Position numbers and translations under genes: made by a program. Source: Verrucomicrobia bacterium UBA1263 (lineage in GTDB: Bacteria > Verrucomicrobiota > Verrucomicrobiia > Limisphaerales > UBA1412). Taken from it: a DNA stretch of 22,718 bases. Positions 14,239 to 22,229 of the stretch are shown here, piece after piece; the stretch's first letter is position 1; each line of letters opens with the position of its first letter. The notes under the pieces are model-generated. The model was not told the origin of the DNA. It did no database searches and worked only from the letters and a program-made list of their open reading frames with translations. The stretch covers positions 397-23,114 of the forward strand of contig DBVN01000068.1 of the NCBI GenBank assembly GCA_002308515.1, in the 5' to 3' direction.

Positions 14239-16260
14239 TTATTTCACTTCATGCACACGGAAATAACGTCCGGTCTCCAGTACTTCCACAACGACTTCCG
14301 TTTCTTCCTCGTCCGCTATGAAAGGTTCTCCGATCCTCTTCCAGTCATGGGTACTCAAATCCGTACAGGCTTCCAGCTGATACGTTTCTCCCAGAACCAG
14401 ATAAAGTGTCAGCTTGATCTGCTTCACTTCCGCTTTCAGTCCCACATATTTGAACGGACTGCCCACTTTGACCGTGGTTTCCTCGGAATATCCGCTGCCG
14501 GGATTGTCCAGAATGATTGCTGTCACCATACCGTTCTCTACGATACAATGCGCTTCGGCACCTTCGCCAAATTCATCTTTGATACGGACTTTCGGTTCAA
14601 ACTCATACCCCCAGCCGCAATCCGTCACGGTGATACCCACGATGAAACCGTTTACCATTTGCAGTTCCGCAGTAGCTCTGTAGGGTTGAGTCAAACTCAG
14701 TGCCGCCGGGGAACTCTTCTCTGCTCCGCCACGGTTGATGGCCATCGCTGTATATGTTCCCACATCGGAACCTTTCACATACTCTATGCTGTAAGTTGTT
14801 TCGGTAGCACCGCTGATAGCCGTTCCATCCTTGTACCATTGATAGCTGTCCGCGTTCAGAGCTTCCACGGTAAAGACCACATTTGTCCCGTTATCCACCG
14901 TCACACTGACAGGGTTCACGATAATGGTCGGCGGCTGAAGCAAACTCAGAACAGCCACATTGCTCACCGTTTTCCCTTCGGTATTGGTAACAACTACCTG
15001 ATAATTGCCTAAATCTTCAGCTGTTACGCTTTCGATGGCGTATGTCTCACTGATTGCTCCTTCAATAGCAACATCATCTTTATACCATTGATAGTTCAAA
15101 GGTGCTGTTCCTTCTGCACTGACAGTGAAAGTGACAGAATCTCCTTCCAACACTGCTTGACTCTTAGGCTGTTCCTCGATTTGCGGGGCTTCTATCCACA
15201 ATGTTGCAGGCCGTCCACACCAAGGATTAGTCCAACCTTTTGTTCCAGGTCTATAATAAATCACTGCTGGTGTAGAAAAGGGGGCACCACCTGTATTGGG
15301 AGCATTACCCTCAAAATAAACAGCAGTCAGACTATTGCAATTAGAAAATGCCCCCCCTTCAATATAAGTCACACTGGTCGGGATTGTCACACTAGCAAGA
15401 CTAACACACCCTGTAAATGTCCATCCTCCAATAGAAGTCACACTGTTAGGAATCGTTATACTATTCAAACTACTGCAATATTGGAATGCATATTCTCCAA
15501 TAAAAGTCACACTGTTGGGAATTGTAATATTGGTCAGACTTTGGCAACTGTCAAATGCATTTTCCCCTATAGAAGTCACTCTTTCAGGGATTATGATACT
15601 ATTCAAACTAATGCATTCGTGAAATGCTCTATTTCCAATGGAAATTATATTATTAGAGATAACAACATTCGTTAGAGATCTACATGCATAAAATACTCCA
15701 TCCTTAATAGAGGTAACATTGCCAGGAACTATTATACTGGTCAAACTACTACACCCAGAAAATGCGCCCCAACCAATAGAAGTTACACTATCCGGAATGG
15801 TAATATTAGTCAGTCTTGTACAACTACCGAATGCATTATTTCCAATAGAAACCACTCTGTTAGGAATTGTTATACTGACCAAATTTCCACATTCACTAAA
15901 AGCATTGTCTGAAATTGAAGTAATGCTACTTGGAATTGTTATACTCTTTAATCGACTACATCCCTCAAAAACAGAACTTGGAAAAATAGTTATTGAATAG
16001 ATGTACTCACTATTTCTAACAGATTCAGGAATCACTATATCACCCAATATTTCTCTAGATTCAGGTTCTACCGAAACAGTTCCGGTCTTGGCTGCTTTAT
16101 CTTCACTATAAACCGTATATTTCAACTGGTCTTTGATGAAGGTTTCGCCTATCGCGGCTTGTGCTTTTGGCAAGATCAGCAATGATGCTAAAATTACCAA
16201 TGATAACATCAAGCGTGTAAATACACCTGAACAATTATTTGTTTTGTTTATCCTATTCAT
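14239..16260 (-). CDS. BspA-like LRR protein with two Ig-like domains and conserved C-terminal chassis
   Basis: The 673-aa exported protein has a signal peptide 1-35 (ends PKAQA) and the shared N-cap FIKDQLKYTVYSED (41-54). About ten TpLRR/LRR_5 repeats of 23 residues follow (88-317), visible as 69-bp repeats in the DNA. The cap YYRPGTKGW is at 335-343. Ig-like domains at about 360-441 and 444-524 each contain YQWYKD and a YxxxxxN-type end. A GxGY module (527-600) has CGWGYEFEP and NPGSGY. The tail 605-673 has YQLEACTDL, W640 and RYFRVHEVK at the very end. The DNA changes from about 32% GC in one 60-bp line of the LRR part to about 55% in one line of the chassis, a mosaic gene. It is 18 bp downstream of its paralogue and has no clear ribosome site. 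A surface adhesin role is inferred from family. Confidence 0.88.
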   Translation of the reverse strand: MNRINKTNNCSGVFTRLMLSLVILASLLILPKAQAAIGETFIKDQLKYTVYSEDKAAKTGTVSVEPESREILGDIVIPESVRNSEYIYSITIFPSSVFEGCSRLKSITIPSSITSISDNAFSECGNLVSITIPNRVVSIGNNAFGSCTRLTNITIPDSVTSIGWGAFSGCSSLTSIIVPGNVTSIKDGVFYACRSLTNVVISNNIISIGNRAFHECISLNSIIIPERVTSIGENAFDSCQSLTNITIPNSVTFIGEYAFQYCSSLNSITIPNSVTSIGGWTFTGCVSLASVTIPTSVTYIEGGAFSNCNSLTAVYFEGNAPNTGGAPFSTPAVIYYRPGTKGWTNPWCGRPATLWIEAPQIEEQPKSQAVLEGDSVTFTVSAEGTAPLNYQWYKDDVAIEGAISETYAIESVTAEDLGNYQVVVTNTEGKTVSNVAVLSLLQPPTIIVNPVSVTVDNGTNVVFTVEALNADSYQWYKDGTAISGATETTYSIEYVKGSDVGTYTAMAINRGGAEKSSPAALSLTQPYRATAELQMVNGFIVGITVTDCGWGYEFEPKVRIKDEFGEGAEAHCIVENGMVTAIILDNPGSGYSEETTVKVGSPFKYVGLKAEVKQIKLTLYLVLGETYQLEACTDLSTHDWKRIGEPFIADEEETEVVVEVLETGRYFRVHEVK
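14461..14931 (-). repeat. Ig2 plus GxGY module, repeated in three genes
   Basis: This coding block recurs at 16501-16968 and 18698-19165. The proteins are almost identical over about 156 residues, while the DNA differs at many third-codon positions. One stretch of 89 bp is identical between copies two and three (16925-17013 and 19122-19210). Confidence 0.8.
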
Positions 16261-16278
16261 AACTTACTTATGATTAAA

Positions 16279-18240
16279 TTATTTCACTTCATGTACTCGA
16301 AAATAGCGACCAGTCTCGATTACATTTACTAGAATCTCAACCGTTTCATCCTCTGCTATGAAAGGCTCTCCTACTTTTTCCCATGTTTTCAAATCTCTGG
16401 AACATTCCAGTTGATATTCTTCTCCTAAGGTCAAGTGCATTGTGATCAACACATCTTTGACTGCAATCTCCATTGAATTGTATTTAAACGGACTGCCTAC
16501 TTTGACCTTAGTTTCCTCGGAGTACCCGCTGCCGGGATTGTCCAGAATGATCGCTGTCACCATGCCGTTTTCCACGATACAATGAGCTTCGGCACCTTCA
16601 CCAAATTCATCTTTGATGCGGACTTTCGGCTCGAATTCATAGCCCCAGCCGCAATCCGTCACAGTGATACCCACGATGAAACCGTTCACCATTTGAAGTT
16701 CCGCAGTGGCTCTATAGGGTTGGGTCAAACTCAGTGCCGCCGGGGAACTCTTTTCCGCTCCGGCACGGTTAATGGCCATTGCCGTGTAAGTTCCCACATC
16801 GGAACCTTTCACATAGTCTATGCTGTATGTTGTTTCGGTAGCTCCGCTGATAGCGACCCCATCCTTATACCATTGATAGCTGTCAACGTTCAGAGCTTCC
16901 ACAGTGAAGACCACATTCGTTCCGTTATCCACCGTTACACTGACCGGATTCACAATAATGGTCGGCGGCTGAAGCAAACTCAAAACTGCTACATCACTCA
17001 CCGCTTCCCCTTCGGTATTGCTAACGAATACTTTGTAGTTTCCTAAATCTTCAGCTGTTATGCTTTCGATGGTATATGTTTCATTGATCGCACCTTCAAT
17101 AGCAATTTCATCTTTGTACCATTGATAGTTTAAAGGTTCTGTCCCTTCCGCGCTGACAGCGAAAGTAACAGTATCTCCTTCTAACACCTCTTGACTCTTA
17201 GGCTGTATTTCGATTTCTGGTGCTTCTATCCACACTGTCGCAGGTCGTCCACACCAAGGATTAGTCCAACCTTTTGTTCCAGGTCTATAATAAATCACCG
17301 AAGGTGCTACAAATGGCATACCACCAAAAAACATCTCTCTAAGTTCTGGTGCATTCCCCTCAAAATAAACAGCTTTCAGATTACTACAACCAGCAAATGC
17401 ATTCTCTTCAATAGAAGTCACACTCTTAGGAATCACAATACTGGTCAAACTACTACAATCAATGAACGTACCATACCCAATCTCTGTCATCCTATTCGAC
17501 ATTGTGATACTGGTTAGACTGTAGCATCCTACAAATGCTTGTATGCCAATAAAATTTACACTATTCGGTATCGTTATACTGATCAAACTACTGCAACCAT
17601 CAAATGCATCAGGCCCAATATAATTCACACTATCTGGTATTGTTATACTCGCCAAACTCTTACAAAGCATAAACGCACTATCACCAATTGAAGTTACACT
17701 ATCCGGCATCGTTATACTAGTCAGACTGCTACAATAATTGAATGCACTATTTCCAATTAAAACTACACCATCCGGTATTGTTATATCGGTTAGACTGTTG
17801 CAATTTTCAAATGTATACTCATTAATAGAAGTTATATTGTCTGAAATGATTATACTCGTCAGACTTCTGCAACCAGAAAATGCATAATTTTGAATAATAG
17901 TCACACTGTTAGGGATTATGATACTCTCCAGTCTGTTGCATTCACGGAATGCTGAATCTGGAAGAATAGTTACCAAATAGGTGTATTCATCATTTTCAAT
18001 AGATTCAGGAATTACAATATCCCCCGATATTCTCTTAGAAACAGCTTCCACTGAAACCGTTCCAGTCTTAGTCGATTTATCTTCCGTATAAACCGTATAT
18101 TTCAACTGGTCTTTGATGAAAGTTGTGCCTATCGCAGCTTGTGCCTTTGGTAAGATCAGCAGAGACGCTAAAATGACCATGGATAACATCAGGTGAGTAA
18201 ATATACCTGAACAATTATTTGTTTTGTTTATTCTATTCAT
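16279..18240 (-). CDS. BspA-like LRR protein with two Ig-like domains and conserved C-terminal chassis
   Basis: The 653-aa paralogue of the gene at 14239 has a nearly identical signal peptide (MNRINKTNNCSG start, cut after PKAQA at 35) and the same N-cap (41-54). It has about eight full TpLRR repeats (90-295), two fewer than its neighbour, with the cap YYRPGTKGW at 317-325. Ig-like domains are at about 341-422 and 425-505, the GxGY module at 508-580, and the tail 585-653 ends in RYFRVHEVK. The LRR sequences differ much more from the neighbour than the signal peptide and chassis do. The leader CATAAATAAGTT just before the ATG is also shared. The 235-bp gap upstream, with a hairpin at 18404-18452, could hold its own promoter. 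It is probably co-transcribed with the gene at 14239. Confidence 0.88.
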   Translation of the reverse strand: MNRINKTNNCSGIFTHLMLSMVILASLLILPKAQAAIGTTFIKDQLKYTVYTEDKSTKTGTVSVEAVSKRISGDIVIPESIENDEYTYLVTILPDSAFRECNRLESIIIPNSVTIIQNYAFSGCRSLTSIIISDNITSINEYTFENCNSLTDITIPDGVVLIGNSAFNYCSSLTSITMPDSVTSIGDSAFMLCKSLASITIPDSVNYIGPDAFDGCSSLISITIPNSVNFIGIQAFVGCYSLTSITMSNRMTEIGYGTFIDCSSLTSIVIPKSVTSIEENAFAGCSNLKAVYFEGNAPELREMFFGGMPFVAPSVIYYRPGTKGWTNPWCGRPATVWIEAPEIEIQPKSQEVLEGDTVTFAVSAEGTEPLNYQWYKDEIAIEGAINETYTIESITAEDLGNYKVFVSNTEGEAVSDVAVLSLLQPPTIIVNPVSVTVDNGTNVVFTVEALNVDSYQWYKDGVAISGATETTYSIDYVKGSDVGTYTAMAINRAGAEKSSPAALSLTQPYRATAELQMVNGFIVGITVTDCGWGYEFEPKVRIKDEFGEGAEAHCIVENGMVTAIILDNPGSGYSEETKVKVGSPFKYNSMEIAVKDVLITMHLTLGEEYQLECSRDLKTWEKVGEPFIAEDETVEILVNVIETGRYFRVHEVK

Positions 18241-18403
18241 AACTTATTTATGTTCACTAGCATCCCATAAGAGAATGAAAAAAGTATTCGTTTTTGTATT
18301 GGAGAATAGGGAATAACCAATTGATTTGCAATGGAGAATGAAAACAGAGATCGTGCAGTATTTTTGAATGAATCAATCGATAGCACCTCTCAAAATTGAG
18401 ATT

Positions 18404-18452
18404 CATAACTCTTTGAAAATCAATGTTAGTTTTCTCACTTTTCAGAGTTATG
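18404..18452. repeat. Inverted repeat in the 235-bp gap between two BspA-like genes
   Basis: CATAACTCT (18404-18412) pairs perfectly with AGAGTTATG (18444-18452). After a 2-nt bulge a further GAAAA/TTTTC pairing extends the stem inward. There is no T run on either side. It lies just past the stop of the 833-aa gene and may be an RNA-stabilising 3' hairpin or an attenuator. Otherwise 18241-18475 has no gene that I can support. Confidence 0.5.
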
Positions 18453-18475
18453 GGATGATAGTGATTTATGTTAAA

Positions 18476-20977
18476 TTATTTCACTTCATGTACACGGAAA
18501 TAACGACCTCTGTCTGTTACTTCCACACGGATTTGTAAGGTCTCATCCTCCGCAATGAATGGTTCACCCACTTTCTCCCAAGTGATATGGTCTTCCGTAC
18601 ATTCCAACTGATACTCTCTCCCCAAGGTCAAGTGCATCGTGATCAATACTTCACTTACTTGGATTTCCATAGAATTATAAGTAAACGGACTGCCGATTTT
18701 GACTGTTGTTTCCTCAGAATATCCTCGTCCCGGCTTATCAACAACAACAGCCGTCACGATCCCATTCTTTACGATACAATGTGCTTCAGCTCCCTCACCT
18801 TGCTCGTCTTTGATTCTGACTTTTGGCTCAAAATCATAGCCCCAGCCACAATCAGTCACAATGACCTCCACAACATAACCATTCACCATTTTCAATTCCG
18901 CTGTGGCTCTGTATGGTTGAGTCAGACTCAAGACTGCTGGAGAACTCTTCTGTGCTCCAGCACGGTTGATGGCCATTGCTGTGTAAATCCCCACATCGGA
19001 ACCTTTCACATAGTCTATACTGTAAGTTGTTTCGGTAGCTCCACTGATAGCCGTTCCATCCTTGTACCATTGATAGCGGTCCGCATTCAAAGCTTCCACC
19101 GTAAAGACCACATTCGTCCCATTATCCACCGTTACACTGACCGGATTCACAATAATGGTCGGCGGCTGAAGCAAACTCAAAACTGCTACATCACTCACCG
19201 CTTCCCCTTCCGTATTGCTAACAACAACCTTGTAATTGCCAAAATCTTCAACTGTTATATTCTCAATGGTGTATGTATCTTCTGTCGCACCTTCAATAGC
19301 AACTTCATCCTTGTACCATTGATAGTTCAAAGGATCAGAGCCTTTAGCATCAACGGAGAAAGTAACAGAATCACCTTTGAGTAAAGCAAAACTTTCCGGT
19401 TGTACATCAATTTCTGGAACTCCTGCATATCCAACAGCTAATCCTCCATTAGCAATATCTCCCACCAAGCGGAAGCTATCATTAAACCAGCTATGTTCAC
19501 CCTGCGCTGCATAGAATTCCAGACAAGCATCTATAGCTTGTTCAAAATAAAGAAGTCTTACATTATAAACGCCTTTTGACGGGAAATTAAAAGAAGCTAT
19601 CGTATCATCCATAGATCTTGGTTCTAACCATATACTAGAACAATCAAAATTATCTCCTGTTATGTTTAATTTAAAACCATCATCACTGAAAACACCAAAT
19701 GACCATACTCCTGCTTCGGGGATAAAAATTTTTCCTTCTATGAGCAAAACAAAATTATCCAAATCTTCTCCTTTAGAAGTTTGTCCAGGAAACAGTGATG
19801 GATTTTCAAAATGAACTCGAGATAACATATCTAAACTGAGATAGTCATAAAAATTTATCATACTATGTGATTCATAAATTGGATCGCGACTCCATTGTAA
19901 AGTGTCTGTTATACAACTTTCAGCATCATCCACATTATCAATACTGGTGTTAGACTGATAACTAGTAACAAGAAATCCATTTTTGGGTAAATCATAAACC
20001 TTTAAATCAGCAGAATCACTTATTTTATACCCTTCTGAATTATGAATAACTACGCTATAACTACCTCCATCCTTATTTCCGACATTATTAATTGTATAAC
20101 TCTCATTTATTGCACCATCAATAACCTTTCCATCTTTATGCCACTGATAGCTCAATTCTCCCATTCCATAAGCCAGAACAGTAAATGTTGCAGGATTTCC
20201 TTTTGCTACTGACAAACTTGCTGGTTGTTTGATAATGCTAATTTCGGAGGCACTTATCATTATTGTAGGTCTATCTCCCCAAGAATCCCACCATCCTTCA
20301 GTTCCTTCATAATAATAAATGGTTGCCGGAGCATCATAAAATACATCTCCACCTAATTCAGGAGCATTTCCTTTGAATAAAACAGATTCTAACTTACTAC
20401 AATAACCAAATGCTGCACCTTCAATAGTATTGACAGCAACAGGTACTTCTATATGCTTCAAATTTCTGCAATATTGAAATACACAATGACTAATAACAGT
20501 AATATTTTCAGGAAGATTGACATTTATTAGATTAATACACTCTTTAAATGCATAACTCTCAATAGAAGTAACACTATTAGGAATAAATACATGGGTTAAT
20601 GATTCACATCCAAAAAATGCCCTAATACCAATAGTTGATACTCCTTCACCTATTGTAACACCACTTAACTTACTACAGGCATTGAATGCTGATCCACCAA
20701 TAGATGATACCGTATATGTAATCCCATTATTTTCGACAGAACCAGGAATTAGAATGTTTCCTGAAATTTCTATAGATTCCGCTTCCACAGAAACTGTTCC
20801 TGTCTCTGTTGCTTTATCTTCAGTAAGCACTGTATATTTCAACTGGTCTTGAATAAAACTATCCCCCACTTTAGCTTGCATATTTGGCAAGATCAACAAT
20901 GATTCCAAAACGACCATGGTTGCCATCAGATGCTTTATCAGCTCTGATCCTCTATTTAGTTTACTTATTCTTTTCAT
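18476..20977 (-). CDS. BspA-like LRR protein with PA14-like domain, three Ig-like domains and conserved chassis
   Basis: The 833-aa exported protein has a signal peptide 1-35 (ends PNMQA), N-cap FIQDQLKYTVLTED (41-54), only about four full TpLRR repeats (90-202) and the cap YYYEGTEGW (221-229). A first Ig-like domain (about 245-327) is unlike those of its neighbours. Residues about 335-510 resemble a PA14-type sugar-binding beta-sandwich, with GVWSFGVFSDDGFKLNI followed by YNVRLLYFEQ and a later strand CLEFYAA. The common chassis follows: Ig-like at about 522-602 and 605-685, GxGY module 688-760, and a tail ending in RYFRVHEVK at 833. PA14 domains in adhesins and glycosidases bind carbohydrates, so this member may recognise a glycan; that is inferred. 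The ATG lies inside the end of the upstream gene (17-bp overlap), so translation may be coupled. Confidence 0.87.
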   Translation of the reverse strand: MKRISKLNRGSELIKHLMATMVVLESLLILPNMQAKVGDSFIQDQLKYTVLTEDKATETGTVSVEAESIEISGNILIPGSVENNGITYTVSSIGGSAFNACSKLSGVTIGEGVSTIGIRAFFGCESLTHVFIPNSVTSIESYAFKECINLINVNLPENITVISHCVFQYCRNLKHIEVPVAVNTIEGAAFGYCSKLESVLFKGNAPELGGDVFYDAPATIYYYEGTEGWWDSWGDRPTIMISASEISIIKQPASLSVAKGNPATFTVLAYGMGELSYQWHKDGKVIDGAINESYTINNVGNKDGGSYSVVIHNSEGYKISDSADLKVYDLPKNGFLVTSYQSNTSIDNVDDAESCITDTLQWSRDPIYESHSMINFYDYLSLDMLSRVHFENPSLFPGQTSKGEDLDNFVLLIEGKIFIPEAGVWSFGVFSDDGFKLNITGDNFDCSSIWLEPRSMDDTIASFNFPSKGVYNVRLLYFEQAIDACLEFYAAQGEHSWFNDSFRLVGDIANGGLAVGYAGVPEIDVQPESFALLKGDSVTFSVDAKGSDPLNYQWYKDEVAIEGATEDTYTIENITVEDFGNYKVVVSNTEGEAVSDVAVLSLLQPPTIIVNPVSVTVDNGTNVVFTVEALNADRYQWYKDGTAISGATETTYSIDYVKGSDVGIYTAMAINRAGAQKSSPAVLSLTQPYRATAELKMVNGYVVEVIVTDCGWGYDFEPKVRIKDEQGEGAEAHCIVKNGIVTAVVVDKPGRGYSEETTVKIGSPFTYNSMEIQVSEVLITMHLTLGREYQLECTEDHITWEKVGEPFIAEDETLQIRVEVTDRGRYFRVHEVK

Positions 20978-21836
20978 AGTTATCTAAAAAATCCTTATTC
21001 AATAAATCGCAGTAAATGAATACCTTTTCTCCCATTTCAGGTTGACTTCCCTTGAACTGTACGGATGTCAAACTTCTGCAATCCAAAAATGCCGCGTCTC
21101 CCAATCGAGTCACACTTTCTGGAATGACAATACTTTTCAGGCGATAACAAAACGCGAATCCTGCGACGTCAATTTCTGTCACACTGTCCGGGATCGTGAT
21201 TTCTTCCAGATCCCAGCAGCAGCAAAATGCGGCATCGTTAATGATGGTGATTCCATTTGGAATATTTATATTTTTCAAACTGAGGCATCTGTAGAATGCA
21301 TATGATTCTATGGATGTCACACTTTCCGGGAGAACCACTTTTTCAAGCTTATAACAAGAATGAAATGCTGCACCCCCTATAGAAGTGATCCCATTTGGAA
21401 TCGTAATGCTTGTTAATTTCATACAGCCGCCGAATGCCCAATCAGAGATTACCGTGACAGAATAGGTGTATCCATCCTTTTCAACGGTTTGGGGAATCGT
21501 AATATCTCCCGATATATCTTTAATGTCATTTTCCTCAGAAATCTTTCCGTCTTTAACGGTGTTATTTTTAGTGGGAGTATTCTTAGGGCGATATCTATAT
21601 TTCAGCTGATCTATTATGAAAATATCACCTCTGGCTATAGCTGCTTGAACTTCAGAGTCTGCCACTACAGAAACTGTTCCGGTTTTAGCAGTGTTATCCT
21701 CAGAGAGAACTGTATATTTCAACTGGCCTATTATGAAAGTATCACCTACAGAGGCTTGAGAGTGGAAAGGAGTAAAGAATAGAACAGCCAGGCTGAAAGC
21801 CATCAATGCTGTAAGACGAGAAAATCTGTTTGTCAT
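20961..21836 (-). CDS. Short BspA-like LRR protein with a doubled N-cap and no C-terminal chassis
   Basis: The 291-aa exported protein has a signal peptide 1-28 (ends HSQA). The N-cap module appears twice: FIIGQLKYTVLSED (34-47) and again FIIDQLKYRYRPK (73-85), joined by an Ala-rich linker. About five full TpLRR repeats follow (128-260). The protein stops right after FKGSQPEMGEKVF, exactly where its neighbours go on to the YYxxGTxGW cap and Ig domains. It ends in a Lys/Asn-rich tail that overlaps the start of the 833-aa gene by 17 bp. It may be a truncated former long protein or a secreted LRR-only companion. AAAGGA lies 4 nt before the ATG and can be masked by the leader (21841-21884). It is first in the array. 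Confidence 0.83.
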   Translation of the reverse strand: MTNRFSRLTALMAFSLAVLFFTPFHSQASVGDTFIIGQLKYTVLSEDNTAKTGTVSVVADSEVQAAIARGDIFIIDQLKYRYRPKNTPTKNNTVKDGKISEENDIKDISGDITIPQTVEKDGYTYSVTVISDWAFGGCMKLTSITIPNGITSIGGAAFHSCYKLEKVVLPESVTSIESYAFYRCLSLKNINIPNGITIINDAAFCCCWDLEEITIPDSVTEIDVAGFAFCYRLKSIVIPESVTRLGDAAFLDCRSLTSVQFKGSQPEMGEKVFIYCDLLNKDFLDNYEKNK

Positions 21837-21840
21837 GTTG

Positions 21841-21884
21841 TCCTTTCAGTTTCAGCTCGGTTAAAAAAGTTTGATCTGAAAGGA
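21841..21884 (-). promoter_or_regulatory. Leader hairpin that can mask the Shine-Dalgarno of the first BspA-array gene
   Basis: On the minus strand TCCTTTCAG (21876-21884) is a perfect 9-nt complement of CTGAAAGGA (21841-21849), which contains the ribosome site AAAGGA of the ATG at 21836. The loop is 26 nt. If it folds, translation start would be blocked until the stem opens. Confidence 0.5.
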
Positions 21885-21973
21885 TGTTTTGAAATCCTGG
21901 CGGGAAAAGAAAGGGTGTCATCAGTGCCACAACAGGACTTTTCCTGCTCTACGTGGTCGCCATTCTGTTTCCC

Positions 21974-22082
21974 TCACTGAGGTTCTCCAAAACCCGTTAT
22001 ATGGAAACACGAAGAGACACCCCACGAGGGGGCGCTTCTAACAAGTTTGGCCATATAACTAAAAATTTGGAGATTTCAGTGA
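21974..22082. repeat. 109-bp multi-stem inverted-repeat element
   Basis: Nested pairings lie in register: TCACTGA (21974-21980) with TCAGTGA (22076-22082); CTCCAAA (21985-21991) with TTTGGAG (22066-22072); TTATATGG (21997-22004) with CCATATAA (22051-22058); AAAC (22005-22008) with GTTT (22045-22048); GAAG with CTTC (22011-22014, 22035-22038); and CCCC with GGGG around ACGA at the tip. It could be a structured RNA or a small non-coding transposable repeat. Confidence 0.6.
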
Positions 22083-22093
22083 AGACCGCAACT

Positions 22094-22116
22094 GTTTTGA
22101 CGCTAAGCGTTAAAAC
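22094..22116. repeat. 23-bp dyad
   Basis: GTTTTGACGCT (22094-22104) and AGCGTTAAAAC (22106-22116) are inverted repeats around A22105 with one mismatch. The symmetry without a loop suggests a protein-binding site rather than an RNA hairpin. Confidence 0.45.
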
Positions 22117-22147
22117 TATTTATTATTCAATAATTTATCTTTATTTC

Positions 22148-22179
22148 CGTTCCTCATTGGCACCGTGCCACGAGGAACG
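22148..22179. repeat. 32-bp imperfect palindrome
   Basis: CGTTCCTC (22148-22155) pairs with GAGGAACG (22172-22179). Inside, GGCA pairs with TGCC around a 3-nt tip. It resembles a REP-type hairpin. Confidence 0.5.
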
Positions 22180-22229
22180 ACCAGAACAAGGTAACAAACA
22201 TTTTTCAATAGCGCAAGGCCGATATTAAA

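Noticed and set aside
14900..16000. Regularly spaced 69-bp repeats that could suggest a CRISPR-like array
   Set aside because: They are in frame within a coding region and are the DNA form of the 23-residue LRR units; there are no conserved repeats with unique spacers.
18332..18401. Tiny plus-strand open frame starting MENENRDRAVF in the 235-bp gap
   Set aside because: Only about 22 codons, no ribosome site, and opposite to the direction of the surrounding operon.
14239..20977. Sortase, PEP-CTERM or type IX sorting signal on the LRR proteins
   Set aside because: The C-termini lack LPxTG, a PEP-hydrophobic-basic tail and a recognisable type IX domain; only the RYFRVHEVK ending is seen.
21974..22082. 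tRNA or tmRNA in the structured element
   Set aside because: No cloverleaf with a T-arm GTTC motif or CCA-adjacent acceptor stem could be drawn; the pairings form one long nested hairpin.
22094..22179. Possible integron attC-like sites in the dyads
   Set aside because: The ends do not give the R''/R' consensus pair (RYYYAAC and GTTRRRY) and no integrase or cassette genes are present.
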